DNA of 64,000 nucleotides from BOG-908 sp963848205 (GCA_963848205.1 CAWKCV010000004.1:186001-250000), one strand, 5' to 3'. Counted from the stretch's first letter, positions 1 through 8,617 are shown. Notes: generated by a model not told the origin, from the sequence alone. Translations and numbers: made by a program.

Positions 1-1628
1 AGAACCCGCGCCGTGTCCCCGCGCACCGTCGCCTCCTGGATATACGCGCCCAGCCCATGCGCGCGCACCGTCGTCCGCCCCCATGTCGCCAGCTCCGCCA
101 GCAGCGACGCGTTCCACGAACCGCCGGACGCGGTGATGGCACCGGTGACGAAATACGGGAAAATCCCAGGCAATATCACCCGCCGCCACCACAGCCAGCC
201 GCCCACGCGAAAGTTCTTCGCCGCCTCCTGCAGATCGCCGGGAAACGCCGCCGCACCGGCGATCACGTTGAACGCGATATACCATTGCGTTCCAAGAATG
301 ATCAGCGGCGTCAGCCAGATATCCGGGTTGAGCGAATACCGCACGATGAACACCACGAAGATCGGGTAGAACAGGTTGGCCGGAAACGCCGCCAGGAACT
401 GCGCCGCCGCCCCCATGCTGCGCGCCAGCTTCGGCCGCAACCCGATCATCACCCCCAACGGCACCCAGATCAGCGTCGCGACCACGATCAGCGCGCTCAC
501 CCGCAGCATCGTATAGAAACCAAGCAGCAATGCGGTGCCCACATCGCCCAGACCCAGATTGCCCGCACGGCAGAACAGCACGATGCGCGTCGCCGCCAGC
601 GTCGTGACCACCGCCAGCAGCGCGAACCAGATATAATCCGTCCGTCGCGACACGCGCGCATCGGTCGCATGCCGCCGCCGGCGCCGCGCCAGCCGCAACC
701 CGCTCACCACCAGGAACGCGTCGCCCAGCGCATCGCCCGCCCGCCGCAGCAACCGTGTCCGCCGCAGCATCGCCAGCATCCAGGGGTCCTCGCCCTGGTC
801 CACCTGCGTCGTCTCGAACCGGAACTTGCCGCTCCATGCCACCAACGGACGAAACAGCAACTGGTCGTACGCCAATATCACCAGCAGCATCGCCACAATC
901 GCATACAGCACCGCGTGGATGTTCTGCCCGAGCAGGGCGACCGCGATATAGCTGCCGATCCCCGGCAACTGGAACGACGTGTCGCCCACCGTCACCGCCT
1001 CGCTCGCCACCAGCGCGAACCAGCCGCCCGACATCGACATCATCATGTTCCACACCAGCCCGGGCGTGGCGAACGGCACTTCCAGCCGCCAGAAACGCTG
1101 CCACGGCGAGAGTCCGAACCCGCGGCTTGCCTCGTCCAGATCCGACGGGATCGTGCTCAGCGACTGGAACATGCTGAACGCCATGTTCCAGGCCTGGCTG
1201 GTGAAGATCACGAAAATCACCGCGAACTCCGCGCCGATCACCTGGCCCGGAAACAGCCCCAGGAAGAACGTCACGGTGAAGGTCAGAAACCCGAAAATCG
1301 GCAGGCTCTGCAATATGTCGAGAATGGGCACCATCACCATCCCCGCGCGCCGGTTCTTCGCGGCCAACGTCGCGTAGGTAAAGGTGAACAGCAGCGAACA
1401 CGCCAGCGCCGCGAACATCCGCATCACCGTGCGCAGCGCATAGCCCGGCAGGTAACTCGGCTCGAGATGGATCGCGGTGACCGCCGGGGTCGCCAGCGGC
1501 AGGAACGTATGCCGAGCCGCATGGCCGACCGCGATCAGCAGGGCGGCCACGAACAGCAGTGCTGCCGCATCGAAGCCGTTGGGCAGGCGTCGCACGCTGG
1601 CGGTGGCGGTCGGGCGGGGTTCGGACAT
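1..1628 (-). CDS. ABC transporter permease, two-domain (NitT/TauT type), 3' end outside window
   Basis: Read on the minus strand from ATG at 1628, the frame stays open to the window edge (over 540 residues). It encodes a polytopic inner-membrane protein with two binding-protein-dependent permease modules in tandem. Each has the EAA-type loop: DEASRGFGLSPWQRFWRLEVP in the first half and EAAKNFRVGGWLWWRRVILP in the second. The halves are joined by an Arg-rich cytoplasmic linker near residues 290-330. Such fused permeases work with one ATPase in uptake of nitrate, sulfonate, taurine or similar solutes; the substrate cannot be told here. The ATPase gene would be expected just beyond the left edge. 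The C-terminus is missing only because the window ends. Confidence 0.88.
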   Translation of the reverse strand, partial: MSEPRPTATASVRRLPNGFDAAALLFVAALLIAVGHAARHTFLPLATPAVTAIHLEPSYLPGYALRTVMRMFAALACSLLFTFTYATLAAKNRRAGMVMVPILDILQSLPIFGFLTFTVTFFLGLFPGQVIGAEFAVIFVIFTSQAWNMAFSMFQSLSTIPSDLDEASRGFGLSPWQRFWRLEVPFATPGLVWNMMMSMSGGWFALVASEAVTVGDTSFQLPGIGSYIAVALLGQNIHAVLYAIVAMLLVILAYDQLLFRPLVAWSGKFRFETTQVDQGEDPWMLAMLRRTRLLRRAGDALGDAFLVVSGLRLARRRRRHATDARVSRRTDYIWFALLAVVTTLAATRIVLFCRAGNLGLGDVGTALLLGFYTMLRVSALIVVATLIWVPLGVMIGLRPKLARSMGAAAQFLAAFPANLFYPIFVVFIVRYSLNPDIWLTPLIILGTQWYIAFNVIAGAAAFPGDLQEAAKNFRVGGWLWWRRVILPGIFPYFVTGAITASGGSWNASLLAELATWGRTTVRAHGLGAYIQEATVRGDTARV

Positions 1629-1682
1629 TCGGGTCGTTCCCCCCTGTTGTCGGGCGGTGCTAGACTAGGGAAGGACAGGAAG

Positions 1683-1724
1683 GAAGGCGTCCTTTTTTGA
1701 AAAAAAGGACCAGAAAACTCTTGC
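1683..1724 (+). repeat. Family A palindromic repeat
   Basis: Core GTCCTTTTTTG-AAAAAAAGGAC followed by CAGAAAACTCTTGC. It lies between the divergent permease and the next gene. It is one of 14 family A loci in this window. Confidence 0.85.
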
Positions 1725-1743
1725 GAGTTGGCTAGGCGGCTGG

Positions 1744-2307
1744 ATGGTTCCCTGGCGCATCGGCAAGAACGTGCCCTGGACGGTGTCCTGGACTGGCGAG
1801 CAGTCGTACGATCTGCACCCTTCGGCACTGTTTCCGGGGCTCACCGAGCTTGTGCAAACCGAGGCACTCGGCCTTGGCACGCCGCGCTTTGCCGCCGTCC
1901 ATCTCGGGCGGCAGCGCGCCGGCATGGTCGAGCATCTCTGCCACGTCTGCGGCCGCCGCACCCCCGCGCGCGACCGCTACATCTTCCCCGCCAACTCCGG
2001 CAATTTCGTCACCATCGACGACAATTCCCGGCGCTACGCCGGCAACGTGCCCCCCGTGCACCTCGCCTGCGCCCACCGCGCCCAACGCCTCTGCCCGCAT
2101 CTGCGCGGTGCCATGGCCAGGCTGCTCCCCTACCCCGACGAGGAAAGCCTCATCGTCCCCCTCCGCGACGTGCCGGCCGGCATGGAGGAACTCGCGAAAT
2201 CGTTGCCGCCGCGCGCCAGAACAGTGTTCACTTACCTCCGCATTCACGGCCCCCGCTTCACCCGCGCCGTCGAACGGATGCGCGCCGACGCCCCACATCA
2301 AGCCTGA
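1744..2307 (+). CDS. Conserved hypothetical protein with a CxxC motif
   Basis: A 187-residue protein starting MVPWRIGKNVPWTVSWTG. It is soluble-looking, without a signal peptide or membrane segment. A CHVCGRR motif near residue 66 and later Cys/His residues (HLACAHRAQRLCPH) suggest a small zinc site. The amino-acid composition is that of a normal protein, whereas the overlapping minus-strand frame is Gly/Ala/Val-rich in the way typical of antisense frames in high-GC DNA, so the plus strand was chosen. I do not recognise the family. It stands alone downstream of a family A repeat. Confidence 0.6.
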   Translation: MVPWRIGKNVPWTVSWTGEQSYDLHPSALFPGLTELVQTEALGLGTPRFAAVHLGRQRAGMVEHLCHVCGRRTPARDRYIFPANSGNFVTIDDNSRRYAGNVPPVHLACAHRAQRLCPHLRGAMARLLPYPDEESLIVPLRDVPAGMEELAKSLPPRARTVFTYLRIHGPRFTRAVERMRADAPHQA

Positions 2308-2523
2308 CACACGGCGCCACGCCGCCGACCCGCGGCAATGCCGTGTCAGGGGTCACAGCGGCCACTGCCAGGTGCCCCGTCCAGCCAGAACGTTCGTGCG
2401 TCCGCCCGCCATGCTACGGATTGCAACGCGGCTTACTATTGGCTTGATGCACTCAAACCCGCTCGCCATCTCCAGCGTATGGAACACACATCTTCTCGCA
2501 CCATCGCGTCAGGAGCCCATACG

Positions 2524-2955
2524 ATGACCGGCCTTACCCGTCGCCTTCTCTTCGCCACCGCCCTCTGCGCGCCGCTCGCCGCAACACCTGCCTTCGCCTA
2601 TCACGGCGGCGGCGGCGGCGGCGGCGGCTACCACGGTGGTGGTGGCGGCGGCTATCACGGCGGCTACGGGGGTGGCGGCTATCACGGCGGCTACGGCGGT
2701 GGCGGCTATCACGGCGGCTATGGCGGCGGCGTCGGTTATCGCGGCGGCTACGGCTACCGCGGCGGCTATGGCTATGGCTATCACGGCGGCTTCGGTTATG
2801 GCGGATACGGCTATGGCGGCTGGCGCGGTGGCTACGGCTATGGTTGGCGCGGCGGCTTCTACCCGGGCTACGGCATCGGGTTCGGCGGTGTCGCCGTCGG
2901 CGTCCCAGTCTGCGCCTATCCGTACGGCTATTATTGCGGCGCCTATCCTTACTGA
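2524..2955 (+). CDS. Secreted glycine-rich YHGG-repeat protein
   Basis: A 143-residue protein. ATG at 2524 gives a clear signal peptide (MTGLTRRLLFATALCAPLAA, cleavage after AFA). The mature part is almost entirely Gly, Tyr and His: G8 after YH, then repeated YHGGYGGGG units giving way to YRGGYG and WRGGYGYG. It ends in a less repetitive tail with two cysteines (VPVCAYPYGYYCGAYPY). Similar low-complexity secreted proteins are common in alphaproteobacteria; a role in the periplasm or envelope, perhaps metal binding through His, is only a guess. Repeat number may vary between strains. A strong hairpin follows the stop codon. Confidence 0.75.
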   Translation: MTGLTRRLLFATALCAPLAATPAFAYHGGGGGGGGYHGGGGGGYHGGYGGGGYHGGYGGGGYHGGYGGGVGYRGGYGYRGGYGYGYHGGFGYGGYGYGGWRGGYGYGWRGGFYPGYGIGFGGVAVGVPVCAYPYGYYCGAYPY

Positions 2956-2964
2956 TCGCGTTCC

Positions 2965-2990
2965 ACCGGGGCGGCTCTTCCCGCCCCGGT
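2965..2990 (+). terminator. Perfect 10-bp hairpin after the glycine-rich gene
   Basis: Arms ACCGGGGCGG (2965-2974) and CCGCCCCGGT (2981-2990) with a 6-nt loop. There is no T-run, so it may be a terminator or an mRNA 3' stabiliser. Confidence 0.55.
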
Positions 2991-3040
2991 CCGCGTCTCC
3001 CGCATTGCACTGCACCCACGCCGGGCGATAAACGCCAGCG

Positions 3041-3565
3041 ATGGACGATACCGAGCCACTGCTCCCCATACTCGTGGCACCCCACCGCGCCCTGAAAACC
3101 AAGGCACGCCCGATCGCCACCGCCGACATGGACCGGGTGCGCGACGTCGTCCCGCGCATGTTCGCCGCCATGTACGCAGCCCCCGGCATCGGCCTCGCCG
3201 CCCCGCAGATCGACATCGGCTTGCGTCTGGCCATCGTCGACCTGCAACCCGGCGAACAGCGTCAGCCGATCGTGCTGATCAACCCGGAAATCCTGCGCGT
3301 CAGCGAAGACTGGGCCGAGCGCGAGGAAGGCTGCCTCTCGCTACCCAACATGTATGCCCAGATCACCCGCCCCGCCGGCGTTCGCGTCGGCTACACCGAC
3401 CTCGACGGCAAACGCCGCGAGATCGACGCCGACGGCCTGATGTCCGCCTGTCTGCAGCACGAGATCGACCACCTGGACGGTGTGCTGTTTGTCGACCATC
3501 TGTCGGTGCTGAAACGGAACATGATCATGCGCAAGCTGGCCAAGGAGCAGAAGGCAGGCAAGTGA
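3041..3565 (+). CDS. def: Peptide deformylase
   Basis: A 174-residue metalloenzyme that removes the formyl group from the N-terminal fMet of nascent proteins. All three family motifs are present: GIGLAAPQ (near residue 51), EGCLSLP (Cys metal ligand) and HEIDHLDG (His/His ligands and catalytic Glu). Length is normal. It precedes fmt by 54 bp, the classical def-fmt pair, so the enzymes that add and remove the formyl group are made together, with truA behind them. A second complete deformylase lies at 36517-37041. This one, in the def-fmt context, is the likely housekeeping copy. Confidence 0.95.
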   Translation: MDDTEPLLPILVAPHRALKTKARPIATADMDRVRDVVPRMFAAMYAAPGIGLAAPQIDIGLRLAIVDLQPGEQRQPIVLINPEILRVSEDWAEREEGCLSLPNMYAQITRPAGVRVGYTDLDGKRREIDADGLMSACLQHEIDHLDGVLFVDHLSVLKRNMIMRKLAKEQKAGK

Positions 3566-3619
3566 AGCAGGGCCCTTGAAGTCCGAAGACTGCAATTTTC
3601 CTGTCAAAGGACCGCGTCC

Positions 3620-4522
3620 TTGAACCTCGCCTTCCTCGGCTCCCCCGCCTTCGCCGTCCCCGCCCTGCAAGCCCTCCACGCCGAACACACCATCAGCGCA
3701 GTCTATTGCCAGCCCCCGCGCCCCGCCCACCGCGGCCAGGCGCTCACACGCTGCGCCGTCCACGAAGCCGCACTCTCGCTCGGCCTGCCCGTACGCACTC
3801 CCGCCCGCCTGCGCCGCGACGCCGCGGAGCACGCAGCCTTCGCCGCCCTGAACCTCGACGCCGCCATCGTTGCCGCCTACGGCCTCATCCTGCCGGCCGA
3901 GATGCTCGTCGCCCCCGCACGCGGCTGCCTCAACATCCACGCGAGCCTGCTGCCACGCTGGCGCGGCGCCGCCCCCATCCACGCCGCCCTCCTGGCCGGC
4001 GACGCGGAAACCGGCATCACCATCATGCAGATGGACGAGGGGCTCGACACCGGCGCCATGCTTGCCAGCCGAGCCATCCCGATTGGCCCGCGCGACACCA
4101 CGCCCGACCTGCACGACGCGCTTGCCACCCTCGGCGCCCGCCTGATCCTGCAAACCCTTTCCGACCCGCCGAACCCCACAGCGCAGCCCGAAGAGGGCGT
4201 CACCTACGCAGCCAAACTCACCCGCGACGACGGCCGCCTCGACCTCACCCGCCCCGCCGCCGCGCTCGACCGCCAGATACGCGCCCTCACCCCCTGGCCA
4301 GGCACCTTCGCCACGCTCGACAACCAGCCCCTCAAGATCCTGCAAGCCGAACCGGCATACGGCAACGGCGCGCCCGGCCAGATCCTCTCACCCGACTTCA
4401 CCATTGCTACCGGCCAGGGCGCGCTCCGGCTGCTGCGCGTCCAACGACCCGGCCGCCCCGGCATGCAAGGCGACGCCTTCCTGCGCGGCCTGCCCAAATG
4501 GCCGGCTTTGGCGCTGACGTGA
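3620..4522 (+). CDS. fmt: Methionyl-tRNA formyltransferase
   Basis: A 300-residue enzyme that formylates Met-tRNAfMet using 10-formyl-THF. It begins MNLAFLGSPAFAVPAL at a TTG codon (3620) with AAAGGA 8 bases upstream. The N-terminal formyltransferase domain carries the hallmark LNIHASLLPRWRGAAPI, with the catalytic Asn-His-Ser/Pro surroundings, and MDEGLDTG. The C-terminal tRNA-binding domain follows (KLTRDDGRLDLTRPA, LTPWPGTFA). The TTG start fits the alignment better than any later ATG. It overlaps truA. Confidence 0.95.
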   Translation: MNLAFLGSPAFAVPALQALHAEHTISAVYCQPPRPAHRGQALTRCAVHEAALSLGLPVRTPARLRRDAAEHAAFAALNLDAAIVAAYGLILPAEMLVAPARGCLNIHASLLPRWRGAAPIHAALLAGDAETGITIMQMDEGLDTGAMLASRAIPIGPRDTTPDLHDALATLGARLILQTLSDPPNPTAQPEEGVTYAAKLTRDDGRLDLTRPAAALDRQIRALTPWPGTFATLDNQPLKILQAEPAYGNGAPGQILSPDFTIATGQGALRLLRVQRPGRPGMQGDAFLRGLPKWPALALT

Positions 4523-5313
4523 CTGTCGCCGAGCTCCCTGCGCCGACGCTCCAGCGCTGGGCCCTGCAGATCGAATATGACGGCACCCATTTCGTCGGCT
4601 GGCAGGCCCAGATCGACGGCCCCTCGATCCAGTCAACCCTCGAAGCGTCAATTGCCCGCCTGGAAGGCCGCCGCGCCCCGCTCACTTGCGCCGGCCGCAC
4701 GGATTCCGGCGTCCACGCTTCAGGTCAGGTCGCGCATGTCGACCTCGCCCGCATCATCACCGGCGAGAAACTCCTCGCCGCGCTTAACTACCATCTCAAG
4801 CCACATCCTATCGCGGTGCTACGTGCCGCACCCGTGCCGCCCGGCTTCAGCGCCCGGTTTTCCGCCATCGGCCGCGCCTACCGCTACCGCATCCTCAACC
4901 GCCCCGCCCGCGCAGCACTTCTCGCCCGCCAGGTCTGGCACCTGCCGCGCACGCTCGACATCGCCGCGATGCAACGGGGTGCAGACCACCTGCTCGGCCG
5001 CCACGATTTTACCAGCTTCCGCGCCGCTGCCTGCCAGGCCAACTCGCCGCTCCGGACACTCGACCGGCTCGACGTCTCGCGCACCGGCGAAATCGTCGAG
5101 ATCGCCGCCGAAGCGCGCAGTTTCCTGCACCATCAGGTACGCAACATGGTCGGCACGCTCAGGCTCGTCGGCGAAGGCCGGATTGCGCCGGAGGCGCTGG
5201 CCACGATACTCGCAGCCCGCAATCGCGCCGCGGCCGGCCCTACGGCGCCGCCGGACGGCCTTTGCCTGATCGCCGTCCGCTACCCATCAAGCCCGTTCGC
5301 CGACCTGCAGTAG
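4498..5313 (+). CDS. truA: tRNA pseudouridine synthase A
   Basis: Converts U38-U40 in the tRNA anticodon arm to pseudouridine. The catalytic Asp is in the family motif CAGRTDSGVHASGQVAH; HQVRNMVGTLRLVGEGRI near the C-terminus is also typical. ATG at 4498 overlaps the fmt stop by 25 bases. GTG at 4519, giving a 4-base GTGA overlap with the fmt stop, is an equally good start and would shorten the protein by 7 residues. Either way translation is coupled to fmt. About 271 residues, normal for TruA. Confidence 0.93.
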   Translation: MAGFGADVTVAELPAPTLQRWALQIEYDGTHFVGWQAQIDGPSIQSTLEASIARLEGRRAPLTCAGRTDSGVHASGQVAHVDLARIITGEKLLAALNYHLKPHPIAVLRAAPVPPGFSARFSAIGRAYRYRILNRPARAALLARQVWHLPRTLDIAAMQRGADHLLGRHDFTSFRAAACQANSPLRTLDRLDVSRTGEIVEIAAEARSFLHHQVRNMVGTLRLVGEGRIAPEALATILAARNRAAAGPTAPPDGLCLIAVRYPSSPFADLQ

Positions 5314-5322
5314 CCCAGCCTG

Positions 5323-5547
5323 TCAGCCGTGATCGGCCGACGACCGGCCCGACGCCTCGTTCAACGACGCCGTCAACTCGCCCGGCGGCCGAATGCCTTC
5401 CGACTTGCCGGACAACGGATCGTTCGATCCGCCGATACCGGTCCGGTCGCGATTGAACCGATGCCGCTTGACCGACAGAAGGTTCCAGACAAGGAATGCG
5501 GCGACAAGAATAAATGTCGCCAGCATGAGCAGTGTGATTGGATGCAT
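5323..5547 (-). CDS. Small single-pass membrane protein
   Basis: Starting at MHPITLLMLATFILVAAFLV it is 74 residues: a single N-terminal transmembrane helix, then a basic stretch (VKRHRFNRDR) and a polar tail rich in Gly/Ser. An upstream in-frame start (MANKLGRRV) would add nine residues. Topology is probably N-out with a cytoplasmic tail by the positive-inside rule. I do not recognise the family. It converges on truA, only 9 bp from its stop codon. Confidence 0.6.
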   Translation of the reverse strand: MHPITLLMLATFILVAAFLVWNLLSVKRHRFNRDRTGIGGSNDPLSGKSEGIRPPGELTASLNEASGRSSADHG

Positions 5548-5591
5548 GACGCGCCTACCAAGTTTGTTGGCCATACAAACATCCGGGCTTC

Positions 5592-6035
5592 GTGCAGTTG
5601 CGATCAAGAACTTTCGATAGCAGCAACGTGACGGGCGCCCGGGGGACCATCGGCAGCGCGCCCATGGCATTTGTGCTGTCGCTGGCAGCCGTCCTTCTGT
5701 TCCTCGCCGTGTTGCCGGTCACTGTTCCCTTCGTCATCATCGACCACAAACTCTCGACCGGACGCATGCGCCGGCAAGCTGCTCGCACCCTCTGCACATG
5801 CTGCGCGCACCTGCTCGGCCGAAATGCGCTGGACCGCGCAAACGAACTGCAGGCCGTGCGCTTCGCATCATTCCCGCCGGACGTGCGGCCCCGCATCGTG
5901 CGCCTGGCCGACGCGGTCTGCACCGTTTGCGGCACGCACTATCGCTTCGCCCAAGGGCACTTCACCCTCGTGCCACGCCCGCCTGCCGCATCCGATCAGG
6001 CGATTGTCACGCGACCCGGGGGAACACCATTCTGA
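5592..6035 (+). CDS. Hypothetical membrane protein with a C-terminal CxxC
   Basis: The 147-residue frame opens at GTG 5592; an internal ATG at 5664 (MAFVLSLAAVLLFLAVLPVT) puts a strong transmembrane segment right at the N-terminus and may be the true start. After the helix come CTCC, a basic region and VCTVCGTHYRF, a possible zinc-knuckle-like pair. The 3' end overlaps the convergent LOV kinase gene by 29 bp. I cannot assign a function. Confidence 0.5.
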   Translation: MQLRSRTFDSSNVTGARGTIGSAPMAFVLSLAAVLLFLAVLPVTVPFVIIDHKLSTGRMRRQAARTLCTCCAHLLGRNALDRANELQAVRFASFPPDVRPRIVRLADAVCTVCGTHYRFAQGHFTLVPRPPAASDQAIVTRPGGTPF

Positions 6036-7200
6036 TGGTCGTGCCTTCGCCGGGGCGCGTCTCCAGCTCCAGCTTGCCGCCGGATTGTTCGACGAAGCCC
6101 TTGACCATCGACAGGCCGAGGCCGGTGCCGCGGCCGACTTCCTTGGTGGTGAAGAACGGCTCGGTGGCGCGGCGGGCGATATCGGGCGACATGCCGATGC
6201 CGGTGTCGCGCACGGCCACTTCGACGGCTTCCTGCGAGCCGCGTTCCTCGAGCAAGCGGGCACGGGTGGAGATTTCGATCTCGCCACCCGCATCGTGGGC
6301 CGCGTCCGCCGCGTTGCGCACCAGGTTGAGCAGCGCCATCTCGAGCTGGCTCGCATCGAGCGAGGCGGCCAGCCGTTCGCGCGCCAGATGCAGCCGCACC
6401 CTGCCGGCGGACCCGGCCATCTGGTCCAGGATCGCGTCGCACCCGCTCAGCGCCTCCCCCAGATCGAGCGTGCGGTCGTCGTGGAACTGCCGGCGCGAGA
6501 ACGACAGCATCTGGTGCGTCAGTTTCGAGGCGCGCTGAGCCCCCCAGCTCGCCCGCTCGATCTGCCGCAGTCTGCGGTCCCCGTCCTGTTCGCGTTCGAG
6601 CTGTTCGAGGTTGCCAAGCACGATCGTCATCAGATTGTTGAATTCATGCGCCACGTTGGAGGCCATCGAGCCCAGCGTCTCGAGCCGCTGGGACTGTTGC
6701 AGCACCGCTTCGGCCTCCCGCCGGCGCGTCACGTCGAGCTGGCTGGCGAAGTGATAGACGAGCTCGCCCTTGGTATCGACTACGGGACTGATGAACAGTG
6801 CGTTCCAGAACGCCGACCCGTCCTTGCGGTAATTCACCAGCTCGAGATGGACATCTTCGCGGGCATCCAATGCACGCCTGATTTCGGCGACCGTCGCAGG
6901 GTCGGTCCGCTCGCCTTGCAGGAAGCGGCAATTACGCCCGACGATTTCGGCCTGCGTGTAGCCGGTGAGCTGTTCGAACGCCTGGTTGCAGAACACGATG
7001 GCATTGTCGGGCTGGCGCGGATCGGTCAGGCACATCGGCATCCGGCTCATCTGCACGGCGGCAAAGAAGATGTCCGACCCCGCCCGCCCACCGCTGAGGC
7101 CGATCACGTTGCGGCCATCGGCCGAATGGTGCCCCGGCTCGTCCGCGGTCGCCTGGGGCGTGCCGTGCGGGCGTTTTGCCGGGTGTGAGGTCTTCGGCAT
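6007..7200 (-). CDS. Blue-light LOV-domain sensor histidine kinase
   Basis: A 397-residue soluble kinase. A LOV (PAS) photosensor spans about residues 45-160. It carries the flavin-binding signature GRNCRFLQG with the adduct-forming Cys91, preceded by NQAFEQLTGY and followed by NYRKDGSAFWN and ISPV, so it should bind FMN and respond to blue light. The kinase core follows: His185 in NVAHEFNNLMTIVLGN, N-box LNLVRNAADAAHDAG, G1 DTGIGM, F-box FFTTKE and G2 GTGLGLSMV. No membrane segment is seen. A separate response regulator is divergently encoded 111 bp away. The H-box resembles that of LOV hybrid kinases in pseudomonads rather than HWE-type LovK (family comparison from memory). Confidence 0.9.
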   Translation of the reverse strand: MPKTSHPAKRPHGTPQATADEPGHHSADGRNVIGLSGGRAGSDIFFAAVQMSRMPMCLTDPRQPDNAIVFCNQAFEQLTGYTQAEIVGRNCRFLQGERTDPATVAEIRRALDAREDVHLELVNYRKDGSAFWNALFISPVVDTKGELVYHFASQLDVTRRREAEAVLQQSQRLETLGSMASNVAHEFNNLMTIVLGNLEQLEREQDGDRRLRQIERASWGAQRASKLTHQMLSFSRRQFHDDRTLDLGEALSGCDAILDQMAGSAGRVRLHLARERLAASLDASQLEMALLNLVRNAADAAHDAGGEIEISTRARLLEERGSQEAVEVAVRDTGIGMSPDIARRATEPFFTTKEVGRGTGLGLSMVKGFVEQSGGKLELETRPGEGTTIRMVFPRVA

Positions 7201-7311
7201 CGGTGATATCCGGCTCCGGCTTCAGGTTGCAGCCCCGAACGTGACCGCACGCCCAGGAACGAAGCCAACGGCGCGCGAGTTTAGAAGAAAATCGCGTCGA
7301 GGTGTGCAATC

Positions 7312-7683
7312 GTGTGCGTTCTGCTGGTCGAAGACGAGTCCTTGATCAGGGAAGTCATGGCCGAAAGTCTGCAGTCGGCCGGGTTCGAGGTGCTCGACGT
7401 AGCTGACGGCACGCAGGCGGTGCACACCCTGCACGACCGGCCGCAGCGGTTCAGCATCCTGGTGACCGATTTCCACATGCCGGGCGATTTCAACGGCGCC
7501 CAGGTGGCCGCCGAGTTGCGCGCAGTCAGGCCCGACCTGCCGGTCATCATCGTTACCGGACGGCCGGAAGTATTGCAGGCATCCTGGCGCGCGGAGCTCG
7601 ACTACAACCTGCTGGTAAAGCCGTATCTGCCTAGTCAACTAATCGGCCTTGTGCGCTCGCTCGTGCATCGCCCGGTTGCATGA
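7312..7683 (+). CDS. Single-domain response regulator, partner of the LOV kinase
   Basis: A 123-residue stand-alone receiver domain without an output domain. Acidic pocket residues Glu7/Asp8, phospho-acceptor Asp53 (VTDFHMPG), Thr82 (IIVTG) and Lys103 (LVKPY) are all in place. GTG start at 7312. It is divergent from the LOV kinase, so a shared control region is likely. In LOV hybrid kinases a similar receiver is fused to the kinase C-terminus; here it is separate. It probably acts as a phosphate sink or signals to other proteins, as for other single-domain receivers. Confidence 0.87.
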   Translation: MCVLLVEDESLIREVMAESLQSAGFEVLDVADGTQAVHTLHDRPQRFSILVTDFHMPGDFNGAQVAAELRAVRPDLPVIIVTGRPEVLQASWRAELDYNLLVKPYLPSQLIGLVRSLVHRPVA

Positions 7684-7892
7684 AGTGAATGCAGCCGCAT
7701 GCTGCAAGTCAAGAATTGCAGGCTCGACAGTTCAAACGCACGGATGCGTTACCGTCACTTGCCATGACTGCATCACGCCTGCGTTACACTAGACGTTACG
7801 GCTAGTTATACATGCCAGCTCGTGTACAAACCGGATACGCACAAACAATCGGCTTGTGCTCCTACTCGCCTGGGGATCCAGGTGGGTTTTCC

Positions 7893-8555
7893 ATGTCCCG
7901 GGGATATCTCATTTTGAAACAGCTTCTCGCCTGCACCGTGTTCGGTCTTCTCGCCTGCGTCGCCACGGCACCTGCCCAGGCCAGCATCATCGTCTCCCTG
8001 GTCGGCAATCCGGTCAGCGTCGCCGGCGGCTTCGACTACACCTACAGCGCCACGCTCTCGGCCGATGAAGAGCTGGACCCGAAGGTCAGCGCCGACTTCT
8101 TCACGGTGTACGATTTCGGCGCGGCGACACTGACCGGCACGACCGGCTTCCTCGGAAATGCCAACTGGTCCTCGCTGCTCAATGCCAATCTCACGTCCTA
8201 TGCGCAGGCCGAGAACCCGAACAACATCAGCTCCATCGATGACGTCCGGTTCACCTATACCGGCGCTGCCATCACCGGCGCGTTCCTCAACAAGGGCGCG
8301 GCCGGCAATCTCGGCACGTTCACGCTGTTCACCACGAACACCGGCCCCTTGGCTCTGTTCCTGAACGACCAGGACGCACAGCTGCAGAAATACGCGCCCG
8401 GCTCCGCGACGAACGATACGACCGACGCCAACATCGCCTCGGTCGCCGTGCCCACAAACGGCCGTGCCGTTCCCGAGCCCGCTTCGCTGGCTCTGCTCGG
8501 CCTGGGCGTTGCAGCCCTCGCCTTCACACGCCGCGGCTTGCGCGCCGCCGTCTGA
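7893..8555 (+). CDS. PEP-CTERM sorting domain protein
   Basis: A 220-residue exported protein starting MSRGYLILKQLLACTVFGLL, with a signal peptide ending near TAPAQA. The C-terminus has the full sorting signal: VPEP, then a hydrophobic helix (ASLALLGLGVAALAF) and an Arg cluster (TRRGLR). Such proteins are processed by an exosortase and usually linked to exopolysaccharide or the cell surface. The middle is a Thr/Ser/Asn-rich domain of unknown fold. The frame is open from 7812, but ATG 7893 gives the proper signal peptide. No exosortase gene is in the window. Confidence 0.85.
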   Translation: MSRGYLILKQLLACTVFGLLACVATAPAQASIIVSLVGNPVSVAGGFDYTYSATLSADEELDPKVSADFFTVYDFGAATLTGTTGFLGNANWSSLLNANLTSYAQAENPNNISSIDDVRFTYTGAAITGAFLNKGAAGNLGTFTLFTTNTGPLALFLNDQDAQLQKYAPGSATNDTTDANIASVAVPTNGRAVPEPASLALLGLGVAALAFTRRGLRAAV

Positions 8556-8565
8556 GTAGTTGACC

Positions 8566-8600
8566 GAAGCGGGCCCTCCTCGTCCGGGAGGGTCCGCTTC
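8566..8600 (+). terminator. Hairpin between the PEP-CTERM gene and tRNA-Leu
   Basis: Arms GAAGCGG (8566-8572) and CCGCTTC (8594-8600), extended inwards by CCCTC/GAGGG. It sits between two convergent genes and could end transcripts from both sides. No T-run. Confidence 0.6.
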
Positions 8601-8617
8601 GTGGTCATCTTGAAAGT

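Noticed and set aside
57..1700. A 547-codon plus-strand frame over the ABC permease.
   Set aside because: The minus-strand permease has clear helices and EAA loops; the plus frame is Arg/His/Gln-rich nonsense.
1683..1724. Family A repeats interpreted as ordinary intrinsic terminators.
   Set aside because: There is no T-run after the stem, conservation goes beyond the hairpin, and copies occur in divergent gaps and at gene starts; termination may still be one effect.
2600..2870. A tract of short direct repeats that could suggest a CRISPR or minisatellite.
   Set aside because: The repeats are in frame and encode YHGG-type residues of a secreted protein; no spacers.
3706..4497. Long in-frame extension upstream of truA.
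   Set aside because: It overlaps fmt in another frame and has antisense-like Arg/Pro composition; truA homology starts at about 4540.
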